From: Ruminococcaceae bacterium OttesenSCG-928-L11 | GTDB lineage: Bacteria > Bacillota > Clostridia > Oscillospirales > Ruminococcaceae | Assembly: GCA_030265885.1 (NCBI GenBank) | Contig: JAJDGX010000003.1 | Span: forward strand, 1 to 47,790 | Direction: 5' to 3' | Length of the DNA: 47,790 bases | Notes under the pieces: model-generated | What the model was told of the DNA's origin: nothing | The model's input: only the letters and a program-made list of their open reading frames with translations | Database searches by the model: none | Position numbers and translations under genes: made by a program | Part shown: positions 25,898 through 36,400 of the stretch, piece by piece | Position numbering within the stretch: the stretch's first letter is position 1 | Layout of the letters: every line of letters begins with the position of its first letter

Positions 25898-27793
25898 TTA
25901 CATTTCTATGGAATAATAGGCGGGGGCGTCGCCTGACTCCGCCCAGTAGCAGTACCGCCATGTCTGGTTATCCAGCGTAAAGACTCTGCGGGTTATTTTA
26001 TCCGCGTAGTTGATGTTCCACAGCCGGATAAACAGCTTGTTCTGCTTGTCCATTTCAAAGGAAATGTCGTTGAAGGCCGTGGGCTGTGCCTGCCGGACAT
26101 AGTCGATGGCCACGCAGTCCTCGATGGAGGGAGGCGCGTTGTCCTCTATCTCCATACCCCGGATGCTGTCCGGCGGAACCTCCTGCCCCAGAATCGTTAT
26201 CCGCTTGATAAAGATTTTGTTTTTCTCCTGATTCTCGTTGAGAGATGTCTCGGAGCGCCACACATCCTTGTCAATTTCGAAGTAGAGGGTCAGCTGGGTT
26301 TCCACAAAATCCGGGTCGCCGCCGCCCATTGTGCCGCTGGCGGAGGAGTTTCCCTCCTGCTGCGCGCCGGATGCGGATCCCGCAAAGGGCGTGGCCCACT
26401 CTGTCACAGGCTCCTCCTGTTGGGAGGATTCGGCCCTGGACGAGGATTCCTCTTTGGAAGAGGAGGAGTCCTCCTTGTCCTGTTCGTCCTTGGAGGATTC
26501 GTCCGTCTGGGGGACATAGGGGTCAAACACCGCCCAGCTCATGGGAGTGGCCTGCAAAGCACCGCCAGCCGCCGCAAGAGGCGCTATCCCCGCAGAATTG
26601 CCGATGACAGCCGATGCCGGCTCCGGGGGGATGCCCTCATATGGCAGGCTTTCCCCGGCCTGGGGATAGTCTCTGCCGATTTCGGGCTGGGTGCTGCCGT
26701 AGGTGCCCGGAATATCCCCCGGCATGTAATAGTAGCCGTCGGATATGTTCTCTTTTTCCTTTTCTTCCTTCCACACCTTGATGCGGCAGTCGGTCGTCAG
26801 AATGATTCCCGCCTGCTCGTAGACAAAGCAGCTGTTGCCGTCCTCCTGGTAATAGATGCGGGGTGTCTCGGAAAAGGCGGCCTCCACATCCTGCAGGGTG
26901 GCGCCGACAAAGGCGCGGTAGTCAATTTCGCCGCCATACATCGGCCCTGTGTAGAGAAGCCTGCCGTTGCTGCTGTACAGGCTGCCCTCCCCCTGGAACT
27001 CGCCCTCGAAAAACTCACCCTTGTACCACTTGGTGCCGTCGGAGTGATAGCGGGTGCCCTCGCCGTGATAGCGATCCTCGCTGAACTGGCCGGAGTATTG
27101 CAGCAGTCCGTTTTCGCCGTAATACCGGCCCTCGCCGTCAAACTTGCCGTTTTTGAAGGTGCCGTCGTACACAAGCTTGCCGTCCTTGTGCAGCTTTCCC
27201 TGTCCGTGATAGAGGTTGTCGGAAAAGCCGCCCTGATAGAGAACCTTGCCGCTCGGCTCGTAGCGGGTGCCCTCACCGTTGTATTTGTTGTTGGCGAATT
27301 CCCCCTCGTACAGGAGCGTTCTCTCCTTGTTGTACAGGGCGCCGAGTCCCTTGCACACGCCCGAGGAAAGCTCGCCGGTATATACTATGACTCCGTTTTC
27401 CGCCCGAATATTGGCAATGCCGGAAAATTCTCTGACCTGGATATCGTCGTAATCGTAAGTGATGGTCGTCTGGACATCCGTCATGGAAACCGGCGTCGCC
27501 TCCGGCTTTGTCGCAAAGGCGGCAAAGTAGATGAACACCGCCGCGCACACCGCCAGTATCAGGAAATAGAACAGCTTTCGGTAGACCCAGAAGCGCCCGA
27601 TGGACACATAGTCCTCCCTGGAGGAGGGGCGCAGGGTGATAATTTTTTTGACGTTGCCGGTCAGCGGCTTGATAAGCTTAGCGGAGATGATATTGACATT
27701 GAACAGCTTCTGAATGCGGACAATCAGCATCCGAAACGGCGACGATACCGCCGTGATGATGCGCCGCAAAATGGAAGTGAGCAGTTTAATCAT
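25898..27793 (-). CDS. Single-TM protein with MORN-type repeats
   Basis: TM LFYFLILAVCAAVFIYFAAF; six or so ~23-aa repeats (YEGEFANNKYNGEGTRYEPSGK..YQGGFSDNLYHGQGKLHKDGK..YDGTFKNGKFDGEGRYYGENGL). Confidence 0.85.
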   Translation of the reverse strand: MIKLLTSILRRIITAVSSPFRMLIVRIQKLFNVNIISAKLIKPLTGNVKKIITLRPSSREDYVSIGRFWVYRKLFYFLILAVCAAVFIYFAAFATKPEATPVSMTDVQTTITYDYDDIQVREFSGIANIRAENGVIVYTGELSSGVCKGLGALYNKERTLLYEGEFANNKYNGEGTRYEPSGKVLYQGGFSDNLYHGQGKLHKDGKLVYDGTFKNGKFDGEGRYYGENGLLQYSGQFSEDRYHGEGTRYHSDGTKWYKGEFFEGEFQGEGSLYSSNGRLLYTGPMYGGEIDYRAFVGATLQDVEAAFSETPRIYYQEDGNSCFVYEQAGIILTTDCRIKVWKEEKEKENISDGYYYMPGDIPGTYGSTQPEIGRDYPQAGESLPYEGIPPEPASAVIGNSAGIAPLAAAGGALQATPMSWAVFDPYVPQTDESSKDEQDKEDSSSSKEESSSRAESSQQEEPVTEWATPFAGSASGAQQEGNSSASGTMGGGDPDFVETQLTLYFEIDKDVWRSETSLNENQEKNKIFIKRITILGQEVPPDSIRGMEIEDNAPPSIEDCVAIDYVRQAQPTAFNDISFEMDKQNKLFIRLWNINYADKITRRVFTLDNQTWRYCYWAESGDAPAYYSIEM

Positions 27794-27860
27794 ACTTGGT
27801 TGAATCCCTCCTTTCCCGCCTGGGGGCCCATTGCCCGGTCAGTGACGCAGGCCATTTCCC

Positions 27861-30578
27861 TTACGGCGACACAGGCTCCCGCTGCATCTTTCGCTCGCAC
27901 TGGAAAATGTAGTGTCTGGCCACGTTGTCGTACTGGTTTTCCCGCAGCACAACGGTAAACAGGTTCTTGGCCTCGTAGTACCGCTCGTCCTGGTACAGCT
28001 GCATCGCCTTGTCAAAGGCACCGCGGGTATCGTTGAGGAGCCGGATCAATGCCGGCGGGCAGGAATCGAAGAAGTCGTACAGTCCCACCAGAGTGCCATC
28101 CTGGGCGTCCACATAGCCGATAAACCGGCTGAAATGGCCGTCTGTTTCGATGTTCTCATAGGCGGCTGATGTGACAATCAGCCGGCTGGAAATCTGGCGG
28201 AAGCCCTCGCACCGCCGTGTCAGCCATTCCAGCTCGCTGCAGACAAGGGTGGGGATGTAGCGGTTGTCGTCGCCGCAGATGCTGAAGCTCATCTCGGCCC
28301 GGTGGAGGAAGAAGGAGACGTCCAGCCGCATGTTTACCGGGCAGGTGGCGTTGTAGCCGTCCACCTGGGCGATGGCGTCCATCGCCACGGAAACCGCGGA
28401 GTCCGTATCGGGGCACACCACCCGCAAATCCTGGAGGTTTACGCTGTCGGAGAGCAGGGTGGCGTTGTGGGCGTCGCACACCCGGTTCAGTATGCCGAAG
28501 AACTGGTTGGTCAGTTCCCGTATCCCGTCGAACCCGCCGGTTCCCTGCCGGATGTTCAGGTTGACGCAGAGAATGCTGTACTGTCCGCGGACGGCGTTGC
28601 CAAACTGGATGTCACCGAGGTTTTCCTTTTCCAGCAGCTGAAAAATCCGCTGGGGAATGAAGCGGTAGTAGGTCTCCGACATGCTTTCCAGCTTGTAGAT
28701 TTCCACATCGATGTCGCTGGCCATTTTGTTGAACACCCGGCTGATGTCGGCCAGCTCGTCGTTGGTGTTGGTGGGAAGGCGGGTGTCCCGCTTGCCGGCC
28801 GAGAAGCGCTCCAGGCCATCGATGATTTTCTCCAGCGGCGTCAGGATGCGGGTAAAGGTGTACAGCAGCAGCAGGCACACCGCCACCAAAAACAGTCCCG
28901 AGGCCAACAGATAATTGCGGATAAAGGCGTTTGTGTACTCCTCCATGTTGGTGGTGGAGCGGCTGGTCTCCAGCAGGAAGATGGTGGTTCCCGAGGTGCC
29001 GCCGATGGGGGTAACACAGGCGATTCGCCGCCCCGCGCCGTCCTCGATTAGTCCTGTCTGGGCCTCGCCCCGCAGGGCGGCCTTGCGGTAGAGAGCCTCC
29101 TTTTCCTTGTTTGCCGTAATGTCGAAGGAGAAGAAGGGGGGATATTCCTCCGACACGCCGGTGTACAGGGTGTCGGTCTCAAAATACGCGGTGTCGGTGT
29201 GGATGTCCCGCGTGGCCATCTGCCTGCTCAGGTATTCGTAGTCGGTGTTGTTGTAGGCCATGGGGTGGCTGATTTGGTTGAAGCTTTCCGCCCCGAACAG
29301 CGCGGCCAGCAGGCTACCCTCGTCCTGCACCTGCTTTTTGAAGTTGTCCTCGATGTTCTCGCGGTAGGACTGGTAGGAATAGGTGCCAAACAGCACCAGC
29401 GCCATAACCAGCAGCGGCAGTGTGGAGAACACCAGCTTGAGCAGAATGGTGCGGCTGTATAGAATCCGGCGGAAGATGGCCCCCACAGCCATGCAGATGA
29501 GTTCGAATCCCGCAAAGTACAGCAGGAACCGGAGGATCCACCCCATCACGCGGCCGACGGCGCCGTCATCCAGCGCCTCAACGGCGTTTTGCTTTCCGTC
29601 GTGGTTGATGACGACTGCAAAGGTGCCGGTCGCATCGTTTTTTACGATGGCGGAGAAGTTCTTTTCATCCCGCATGGACAGGATGGCGACGTCCTTCACC
29701 CGGTAATTCCCGTTATCTGTCAGGGCATCCGAGCCGTTCCGGACTGTCTGCGCAGTGCCGGAGGACAGCTCCAGCCGCAGGATATCCCCGCTGTTGCCCT
29801 CGCCGATGTAGACGCTGCCGCTGCTTGCCGGAGCAATGAAGGTCGCGTAGTTCAGCAGCTTCTGCTCATCCTCCCGCCCGGGATAGACCTCCCGCGCCGC
29901 GCCGGCATTTTCTCCGCTAAAGAACACCCGGCCGCTTCTGGCAATGTAGGCGATGTTGCTGCCAGAGGGAATCGCCGTATATACATCCTGTTTGCTTGCG
30001 ATGGGATAGGCCCGGTTGCTTTTGACAGCCACCTGGCCGTTGTCACGCAGTGTGTCCAGGTCATAGGCGGCGCGCTGCATGCCGCCCCGCTCCCCGCCGG
30101 TGCCGATCAGTACCAGCGCGCTGGACATAGACAGCCACTTGTACCGCACCGGTGCAGCCGTTGCATCGGTGCGCAGCGCAACCGTGCTTGCCGCACCCAG
30201 ATAAAACCCGTTTGTGCGGTAAATCCAGAGATCCTGCTCCAGGAAGTTCCCGGTTCGCGCGTCCACAATGTCTCGCAGCACATATACGCGGCCGGTGTCA
30301 TCCATGGTCATGTCCAGCAAATTCAGCTGGCGATCCCCCTGCCGGCGCGAAAAGGAGAGTGTCTCCCGAACGCTGCCGTTGTCCCGCAGCAGATAAATCT
30401 CCACCCGGTTATCCTCTGTGACGGCAAGGAGGGTCTCCCCGTTCTCCAGCGCCTTCACCGACAGAACGTTGTCTATGGTACTGGCGGAAAAATACAGCAT
30501 CCGAATGGTAACCAGCACCACCGCCGCGATAAAGGCCGCCGCCGTAATAAGCCCGTTATGTCTTTTCATGCCGAGCAC
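27861..30578 (-). CDS. Membrane sensor: propeller-like ectodomain, TM, HAMP, degenerate class III cyclase-like domain
   Basis: Two to three TM segments; HAMP RILTPLEKIIDGLERFSAGKRDTRLPTNTNDELADISRVFNKMA; then YYRFIPQRIFQLLEKENLGDIQFGNAVRGQYSILCVNLNI. Confidence 0.75.
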   Translation of the reverse strand: MLGMKRHNGLITAAAFIAAVVLVTIRMLYFSASTIDNVLSVKALENGETLLAVTEDNRVEIYLLRDNGSVRETLSFSRRQGDRQLNLLDMTMDDTGRVYVLRDIVDARTGNFLEQDLWIYRTNGFYLGAASTVALRTDATAAPVRYKWLSMSSALVLIGTGGERGGMQRAAYDLDTLRDNGQVAVKSNRAYPIASKQDVYTAIPSGSNIAYIARSGRVFFSGENAGAAREVYPGREDEQKLLNYATFIAPASSGSVYIGEGNSGDILRLELSSGTAQTVRNGSDALTDNGNYRVKDVAILSMRDEKNFSAIVKNDATGTFAVVINHDGKQNAVEALDDGAVGRVMGWILRFLLYFAGFELICMAVGAIFRRILYSRTILLKLVFSTLPLLVMALVLFGTYSYQSYRENIEDNFKKQVQDEGSLLAALFGAESFNQISHPMAYNNTDYEYLSRQMATRDIHTDTAYFETDTLYTGVSEEYPPFFSFDITANKEKEALYRKAALRGEAQTGLIEDGAGRRIACVTPIGGTSGTTIFLLETSRSTTNMEEYTNAFIRNYLLASGLFLVAVCLLLLYTFTRILTPLEKIIDGLERFSAGKRDTRLPTNTNDELADISRVFNKMASDIDVEIYKLESMSETYYRFIPQRIFQLLEKENLGDIQFGNAVRGQYSILCVNLNIRQGTGGFDGIRELTNQFFGILNRVCDAHNATLLSDSVNLQDLRVVCPDTDSAVSVAMDAIAQVDGYNATCPVNMRLDVSFFLHRAEMSFSICGDDNRYIPTLVCSELEWLTRRCEGFRQISSRLIVTSAAYENIETDGHFSRFIGYVDAQDGTLVGLYDFFDSCPPALIRLLNDTRGAFDKAMQLYQDERYYEAKNLFTVVLRENQYDNVARHYIFQCERKMQREPVSP

Positions 30579-30666
30579 TTCGCCCCCCTGCCTTTACTGA
30601 ATGGGTCTCTCCCGTTATGCAAACCGGCTTTCCGTGCTTTCGGGCAACTCCTGGCCCGGCCGGCGT

Positions 30667-31578
30667 TTATGCTTCCTCGTCGGCAAGGTACACCTCGCCG
30701 ATTTCCCGCAACCCCACAAAGAAGGTGTTTTCCCGGGTATCTCTGGTGACGCGCACCCACTGTGCCAGGTTGTAGCCCAGGTAGCACAGGGTCACCACCA
30801 CCACCACGGTGAGAAATACCTCCATGGTGTGGCCGGCCACAAAGCTGCGGGCACCCAGAAGCTTGTCCAGCAGGCGGAAAATGCCCCGCCGCTGCTCCCT
30901 TGGCACATCCGACATGCCCTTTATCATGGCCATAATCTGGCTGTAGGAGTGGAAGGTCTTGAATGTCATTTTTTTGTGGAACAGCCGCAGTTCATTGGGG
31001 TAATCCCGCACCTGCCCGTCGTATTTGGCCTCGTACTCCCGGCTGAGAATGCCAAAGGCAAACTCCGCCGCCTTTAGGTAAAAGGAATCCTGCCCGCCGT
31101 CCTCACCCGACAACTCCACCGGAAGCTCTTTGAAATCCAGGAAGTAGTTCAGGTAGACCTTTCCGCCGGGGCCGATGTTCAGGTTCCTCTCTGTGAGCAG
31201 CAGGCAGCCGATGTCCCCGTCCAGCTGCGTTTCCGCCATGGCTGTCAGAAAATTGATTGCAATCCGCTTGCGATCCCGGAAGTTTTCTGCGTACAGAATC
31301 TCCTTGTTCAGGAAATGGTTCTCTCTGTTGTAGTGAAACACCAGATTCAGCGAATCCCGATGAGTGAAGGAGCCCACAAAATCGTTGCTGGACACAAACA
31401 GTCCCGTGGTCGCCATCCGCTTGGCAATTTCCTTGCGAAGGGGGCCGGCAGCGATGGAAATAAGGGTATAGAACACATCGCTTTCCCGGGTGCGGTCGAC
31501 GCAGACGGATACCTCGTTCACTTCGTTTTTCAGGACAGTTCGTACGATGTCCAGTTCCATGTTTAGGGCCGTGTACAC
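30667..31578 (-). CDS. Single-pass membrane protein of unknown function in the CIS locus
   Basis: Soluble N-term of ~240 aa, TM EVFLTVVVVVTLCYLGYNLA near the C-terminus; GTG start. Confidence 0.65.
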   Translation of the reverse strand: MYTALNMELDIVRTVLKNEVNEVSVCVDRTRESDVFYTLISIAAGPLRKEIAKRMATTGLFVSSNDFVGSFTHRDSLNLVFHYNRENHFLNKEILYAENFRDRKRIAINFLTAMAETQLDGDIGCLLLTERNLNIGPGGKVYLNYFLDFKELPVELSGEDGGQDSFYLKAAEFAFGILSREYEAKYDGQVRDYPNELRLFHKKMTFKTFHSYSQIMAMIKGMSDVPREQRRGIFRLLDKLLGARSFVAGHTMEVFLTVVVVVTLCYLGYNLAQWVRVTRDTRENTFFVGLREIGEVYLADEEA

Positions 31579-31610
31579 CGGCGCTCCCCCTCCCGCGGCT
31601 GCCTATATGG

Positions 31611-33437
31611 TCAGCTTTCTTTCTTTTTCTCTTCCCGCTTTTTCTGGGTGACAATCACAAAGGCGTGGGCATAGATGGCCGCGTTGCTGATGGCGCTCAC
31701 CTTAACCTCGTAGACGCCGTCCCGGGCGGGCGCTGTGTAGATGCCGTTGTTGTCCACGGTACCGCCGTCGGGATCCAGCACCTCGTAATTGCAGGCCTCC
31801 GACGGCATATTGATAAACACCGGGGAAATATGGGCGGTGGCCTTTGGCGCCACGATGATGGTATCCGGGTTAATCAGGATGCACTTCTCGCCGTCATGGG
31901 CTCCGCGAATCTGCTTGTTTACCTCGTTGTATCGCATGGCGAACCAGCGGATGCGAATGCTGATGAGGCCGGAAATTTCCTTGGGCAGCACAGCCACCAC
32001 AAAGGTTCCCCGCTCCGGCAGGATTTTCACCGCGTGGGAAACATGGTAAATCCGTTCCTCGCTGTGGCCGGAGGCATCGCCTGCGAACAGGGCGGCTTCG
32101 CCCAGGATCACTTCGCTTTTCTCGCCGTCCTGGTTGCCGGAGGTGATGAACTCGATGCCGACCTCCACATGGACAGGCCCCTTGCCCAAGCCGTGCATAA
32201 TCTCCTCCGAGAACACCACGTCCCGGGTGTTGTAGCCAAGACCCAGACCCAAATCGAAGGCGCCGCTTGCCGTATTGCGCCCGCCGTCGCTGTCGCCGCC
32301 GGTGCGGAACAGGGCGGGAACCGCATCGCCGGATGTTGTCATCTGCGCCGACGGCGCCCCTGCGGCGGGGTAGTGCTGCTCCAGCATCTTCATTTGCATC
32401 AGCTGCTGGGCGTTGTACACATACTGGCCGAAGGGCGGGGGCAGTACCTTGTCGATGAGAATGGAGGACTTTTGGCGAATCAGGTGGAGGGATGCTATCC
32501 AAAGTCGGTCGTCGTAGCTGTTTTCCAGTGTGGTGTCCATGGATTTCTTGTACCAGTTGGAGAGGAACAAGCTGTCGATGTCCTTGTCCACCGGCTTGAT
32601 GACGCTTTCCAGCTTTTCGTTGAGGACAAAGCTTTCATCGTTTTTCTGGATGATGACGTCGGTGGCGGTCAGCACAGTGGCGTCGCCGCCCCACAGATGG
32701 GCCTGGGGCATCAGCACATAGCGCAGGGAGTAGGTGTCCCCATGGGCAAGGCGGAGTCCGCCTGCCTGAACGTTGATGCGCTTCTCCCCCTCCGCTGTGG
32801 TAAAGCCAGGGATGTCCAGCTCGTAGGCGAAGGAGTATTCCCCTGTGCCGTGGCCCGTCTTTCGAATCTCCACCTCCACCGCAATGTGGGAGCCCAGCGT
32901 CAGGTATTTGGGGACGCTTTGGGTGATGATGACCTCCTGGTCGGAGTAGATGATCAGGGACGTCACATATTCATCCACAGGGCGGCTCAGCTTCGCGACA
33001 AGGCTTTCGTCCATGAGAGTGAGCTTGTAGCCCTCTCTGATTTTATTGAAAAACTTATCAGTGTTGGATTCATCGGCCCGCATGGGGGCATAGACCTCGT
33101 CGGCAGGGGTTTCGGCGTAGGATATGCCCAGATATGCGTTGGTGGTGGTCAGGCTGCCGTGTCCCTCGATGGTGGACAGCTTGATGACCTTGGTTGTCGG
33201 AACAACGATCTCCCGCCCGCTGGCGTCAAAGGCGCTGCCCGCCTGAAGGGCGATGGAGGTATCGTCGGCAAAGACCACCCCCAGGCCGGACACAATGCCG
33301 TTCGCCCCCAAAAGCCTGTTGGAGAAGCGGCGCTTGTCGTTGAAATACCGCTGCTCCGCCTCGAAATCTTTGGCCGTCAGCAGCTTACCCATATAGTAGC
33401 TGTTTCGTTCAAAGGGAAAATATTTGCGGTTTTGCAT
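31611..33437 (-). CDS. CIS-locus protein with YYMGKLLTAKDFEAEQRYFNDKRRFSNRLLGANGIVSGLGV N-terminus and Ig-like C-terminus
   Basis: 608 aa; N-terminal motif of a kind I associate with CIS/phage-tail accessory proteins; C-term HISPVFINMPSEACNYEVLDPDGGTVDNNGIYTAPARDGVYEVKVSA. Confidence 0.65.
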   Translation of the reverse strand: MQNRKYFPFERNSYYMGKLLTAKDFEAEQRYFNDKRRFSNRLLGANGIVSGLGVVFADDTSIALQAGSAFDASGREIVVPTTKVIKLSTIEGHGSLTTTNAYLGISYAETPADEVYAPMRADESNTDKFFNKIREGYKLTLMDESLVAKLSRPVDEYVTSLIIYSDQEVIITQSVPKYLTLGSHIAVEVEIRKTGHGTGEYSFAYELDIPGFTTAEGEKRINVQAGGLRLAHGDTYSLRYVLMPQAHLWGGDATVLTATDVIIQKNDESFVLNEKLESVIKPVDKDIDSLFLSNWYKKSMDTTLENSYDDRLWIASLHLIRQKSSILIDKVLPPPFGQYVYNAQQLMQMKMLEQHYPAAGAPSAQMTTSGDAVPALFRTGGDSDGGRNTASGAFDLGLGLGYNTRDVVFSEEIMHGLGKGPVHVEVGIEFITSGNQDGEKSEVILGEAALFAGDASGHSEERIYHVSHAVKILPERGTFVVAVLPKEISGLISIRIRWFAMRYNEVNKQIRGAHDGEKCILINPDTIIVAPKATAHISPVFINMPSEACNYEVLDPDGGTVDNNGIYTAPARDGVYEVKVSAISNAAIYAHAFVIVTQKKREEKKKES

Positions 33438-33478
33438 AGTCGCGCCTACTTTCTTTACAGGATTTCCTCAAGGGCTTT

Positions 33479-36400
33479 TTACCGTCGGCCTCCGCGCTTA
33501 CTGCGGCTCCACAGGGCAATGAGCGCCGATATGGCCAGTGCTCCGCCGCCTGCCACCAAAACCGGCACCGGAATCCAGAGTCCTCTGTCATCGTCGTCCA
33601 CAGCCGCTGCTGTGATGGCGTATTTGCTGAAGTGGCTCACCTCCGCATAGGCGACACCGCCGGATCGGCGGGTGGGATACGCGATGGCATCTCCCTTGTC
33701 GTCGATGTAGCAGATGATGATCACGGCATTCTGGTATTGCTGGGGAATGGGAATGCCGATCTCCACCGGTTCGCTGGGCTGCACCGCCACTCCGTCCTTC
33801 ATTACGGTGACATCGTACAGGTGTAAAATCTCAAAGTCCAGTTCCTTCTCGACCGCCTCTTTGTCAGTGGCGGTGGGTGAGATGTGCTCCACTTTCAGCT
33901 GAACATTTTCGGGCAGCGCTTCCTTTGGCGCGGATATCACGGCGTAATTCTCCGGATCCCGCACCACAACGCCGTCCTTTTCGTACAGGGGGCCCGCCTC
34001 CTGGTTGACATAATCGTGGCGGGTCATCAGACGATCCAGGGTTTGCTGGTAGCTCTCCTCCGTCTCATCGGGTTCCTCCTGTTCCGGCTCGGGAATTCGC
34101 ACCGTGTAGGTGGCGGAGTTGAGCACACTGGCATGGAGCCCCGATTTTGTGGCAAACCATTTCAGCGTTACCGGCCGGGAGACTGTAATGGGGGAATCGT
34201 AGACAAACAGATCCTTCAGGTTGCTCTCGGAGGGATCCACGCCGTTGGTGGAATAGTAGATGGTGGCGCCCTCTGTCTCTGTTGCCAGGGCTATTTTCGT
34301 CCCCATTTCCAGCTGGCCGCTTTGCTGGCTGGCAGTCGGGGCGGCAACCTGTCCCGCCATGGTGTAGACGTATTCGGCGATGGTGCTCGGCTTCTTGCCG
34401 CTTGCCGAGGCGATGGCCTTGAGCACCATGGATTTCTCAATGGCAACCGGCTCCGTATACATTTGGCTGGAGGTGGTCGGCGTGCTGCCGTCGGTGGTGT
34501 AGAAGATGTTGCCCTCACTGGCTGTCAGCACGGCCTTTGCCCCTTTCAGGGTAATGGCGCCGCTGGGAATGCTGGAGCTGGGCGGTGCCGTGCGGGCCGT
34601 AATGGTATAGCTGAACATCTTTGGCGTAGTGGTAGTGGAGGTTCCCATCAGCGCTACCGCCTTGATGAGGAAGGTGCTGCCCGGCTCGCCCCTGACTGTG
34701 ATGGAGCCGCCGGAGGAGGAATCCACCGTGGGGTCGCTGCCGTCGGTGGTGTAGTAAATCGCCGCGTCGGTCAGGGAGGAGGACAGGATGATCTGGCTTC
34801 CCTCATCCACAACCGAGCCGGAGGGGGGGCTGGCAGTAAACACATCGCCGCTTTTGCTGATGGAGTAGCTGAAGGAGACCACATCGCTGGGGCTCAGCCC
34901 ATCCTTTATGGCATAGGCGCTGATGCTGACGCTCTTGCCCTCCTCGGCGTCCAGCACGATTTCGCTGCCGTACATCCGATTTTTGTTGTCCGATTTTGTC
35001 GGGTCGCTGCCGTCCTTGGTGTAGATGATGGTGGACGAACTGGTGGAGCTGCGCAGGGTCAGCTTTGTCCCTCTTTCCACGACAGACCCGCCGGGAATGG
35101 ATGGACGCGGCGTCGACACCTTCTTTGAAACCTCATACACATACTCGGTGTAATCGCTTTGCATATTGTCCTTGATGGCCACAGCCCGGATGGTGGTATC
35201 CTTGTTGATGACGATGGGCTGCTTTTCGCTGTAGGGCTGGCTTTGATAGGGCACCGGATCCTTCGGGTCGTCGTTGTCGTAGGCGATTTCGTAGAAGATC
35301 ATGGCCCCGTCTGTTCCGCTGATCAGCGTCACCTCTGTCCCCAGAACCACCTCGCCCTCAGAGGGCATGGCGTACACTGCCTGAACCGGCGTGGGGGGCG
35401 AGTAGATGAACCTGGCCCGCTCGCTGTCATCCACCGTAACAGAACCGGTTTCCTGCCGCGCAATGGCGTTGACGGTAAAGAAGGCCTTGCCGTCGGAGGG
35501 CATGGTAATGCCCACATTGGGGTCGTACCGATACGTGTTGGCGGAGCCGGGTGTGGGATAGGAGTTGTCGGTGGTGTAATAAATCGTCGTGTTGGGTGTT
35601 CCGCAGGACAAGGTGATGCTGGAGCCTGGGGCCAGAATGGTGACGTTGTTTTCCTCCGTATGGGGGAAGGCCACCGGGGTCTGGGCCTGCAGGATGGAGT
35701 AGTAGAACTGCACCTCGTCACTGTCGGCGTGTTTGGTCTGTGTCGGGTCACGCACAATGGCGGTCACGACAAATTCCATCTGGCCGTCTCCGGGATCCAT
35801 GGGGATGCCGTCCTTGTACAGTCGGGTTGCCGTGGCTGTCGGGTTGGCCCCATCGTATTGATCCGGATCCGGAAGCGAGCCGTCGGTGGTGTAGTACACG
35901 TCGTAGCCCGGCACACTGGGCCGCAGGATGATGGTCTCACCCCGCTGCATGCCGGTGGGGTTTTCGTTGCTGGTGGCGGGGTAAGCCGTCGCCGCCGGAG
36001 CCTTGCTCAGGTTGGAGACATTGTAGCGGTAGGTTTCCACCGCGCTGTAGTCCACCGTGTCATCAAGGGCAACGGTCATCGCCCGAATCGTCATGATGCT
36101 GGGGGACGAGCTGTCGAGAGCAATCGGCGTTGTGTATTCCAGCGTATCCCCAACCGGGACGTATCGACCGTCCTTCCACTCCACCTGGGGGGTAGCGCCG
36201 CCGACCATGTAATAAATCTTGATATTGTTGCCCGGCTGATCTGTGTGCAGCTCTATCTTCTGATCCCGGGCAATGGGATCACTGGGATCCGGTATTGCCA
36301 GCGGGGCATCCAGCCGCTCCCGAATGGTCAGGGTCAGGGTTTGAACCGGGCCATCGGAGTAGGAAGTGGTGCTGTTGGCTATCAGCTGGTAATTCAGGGT

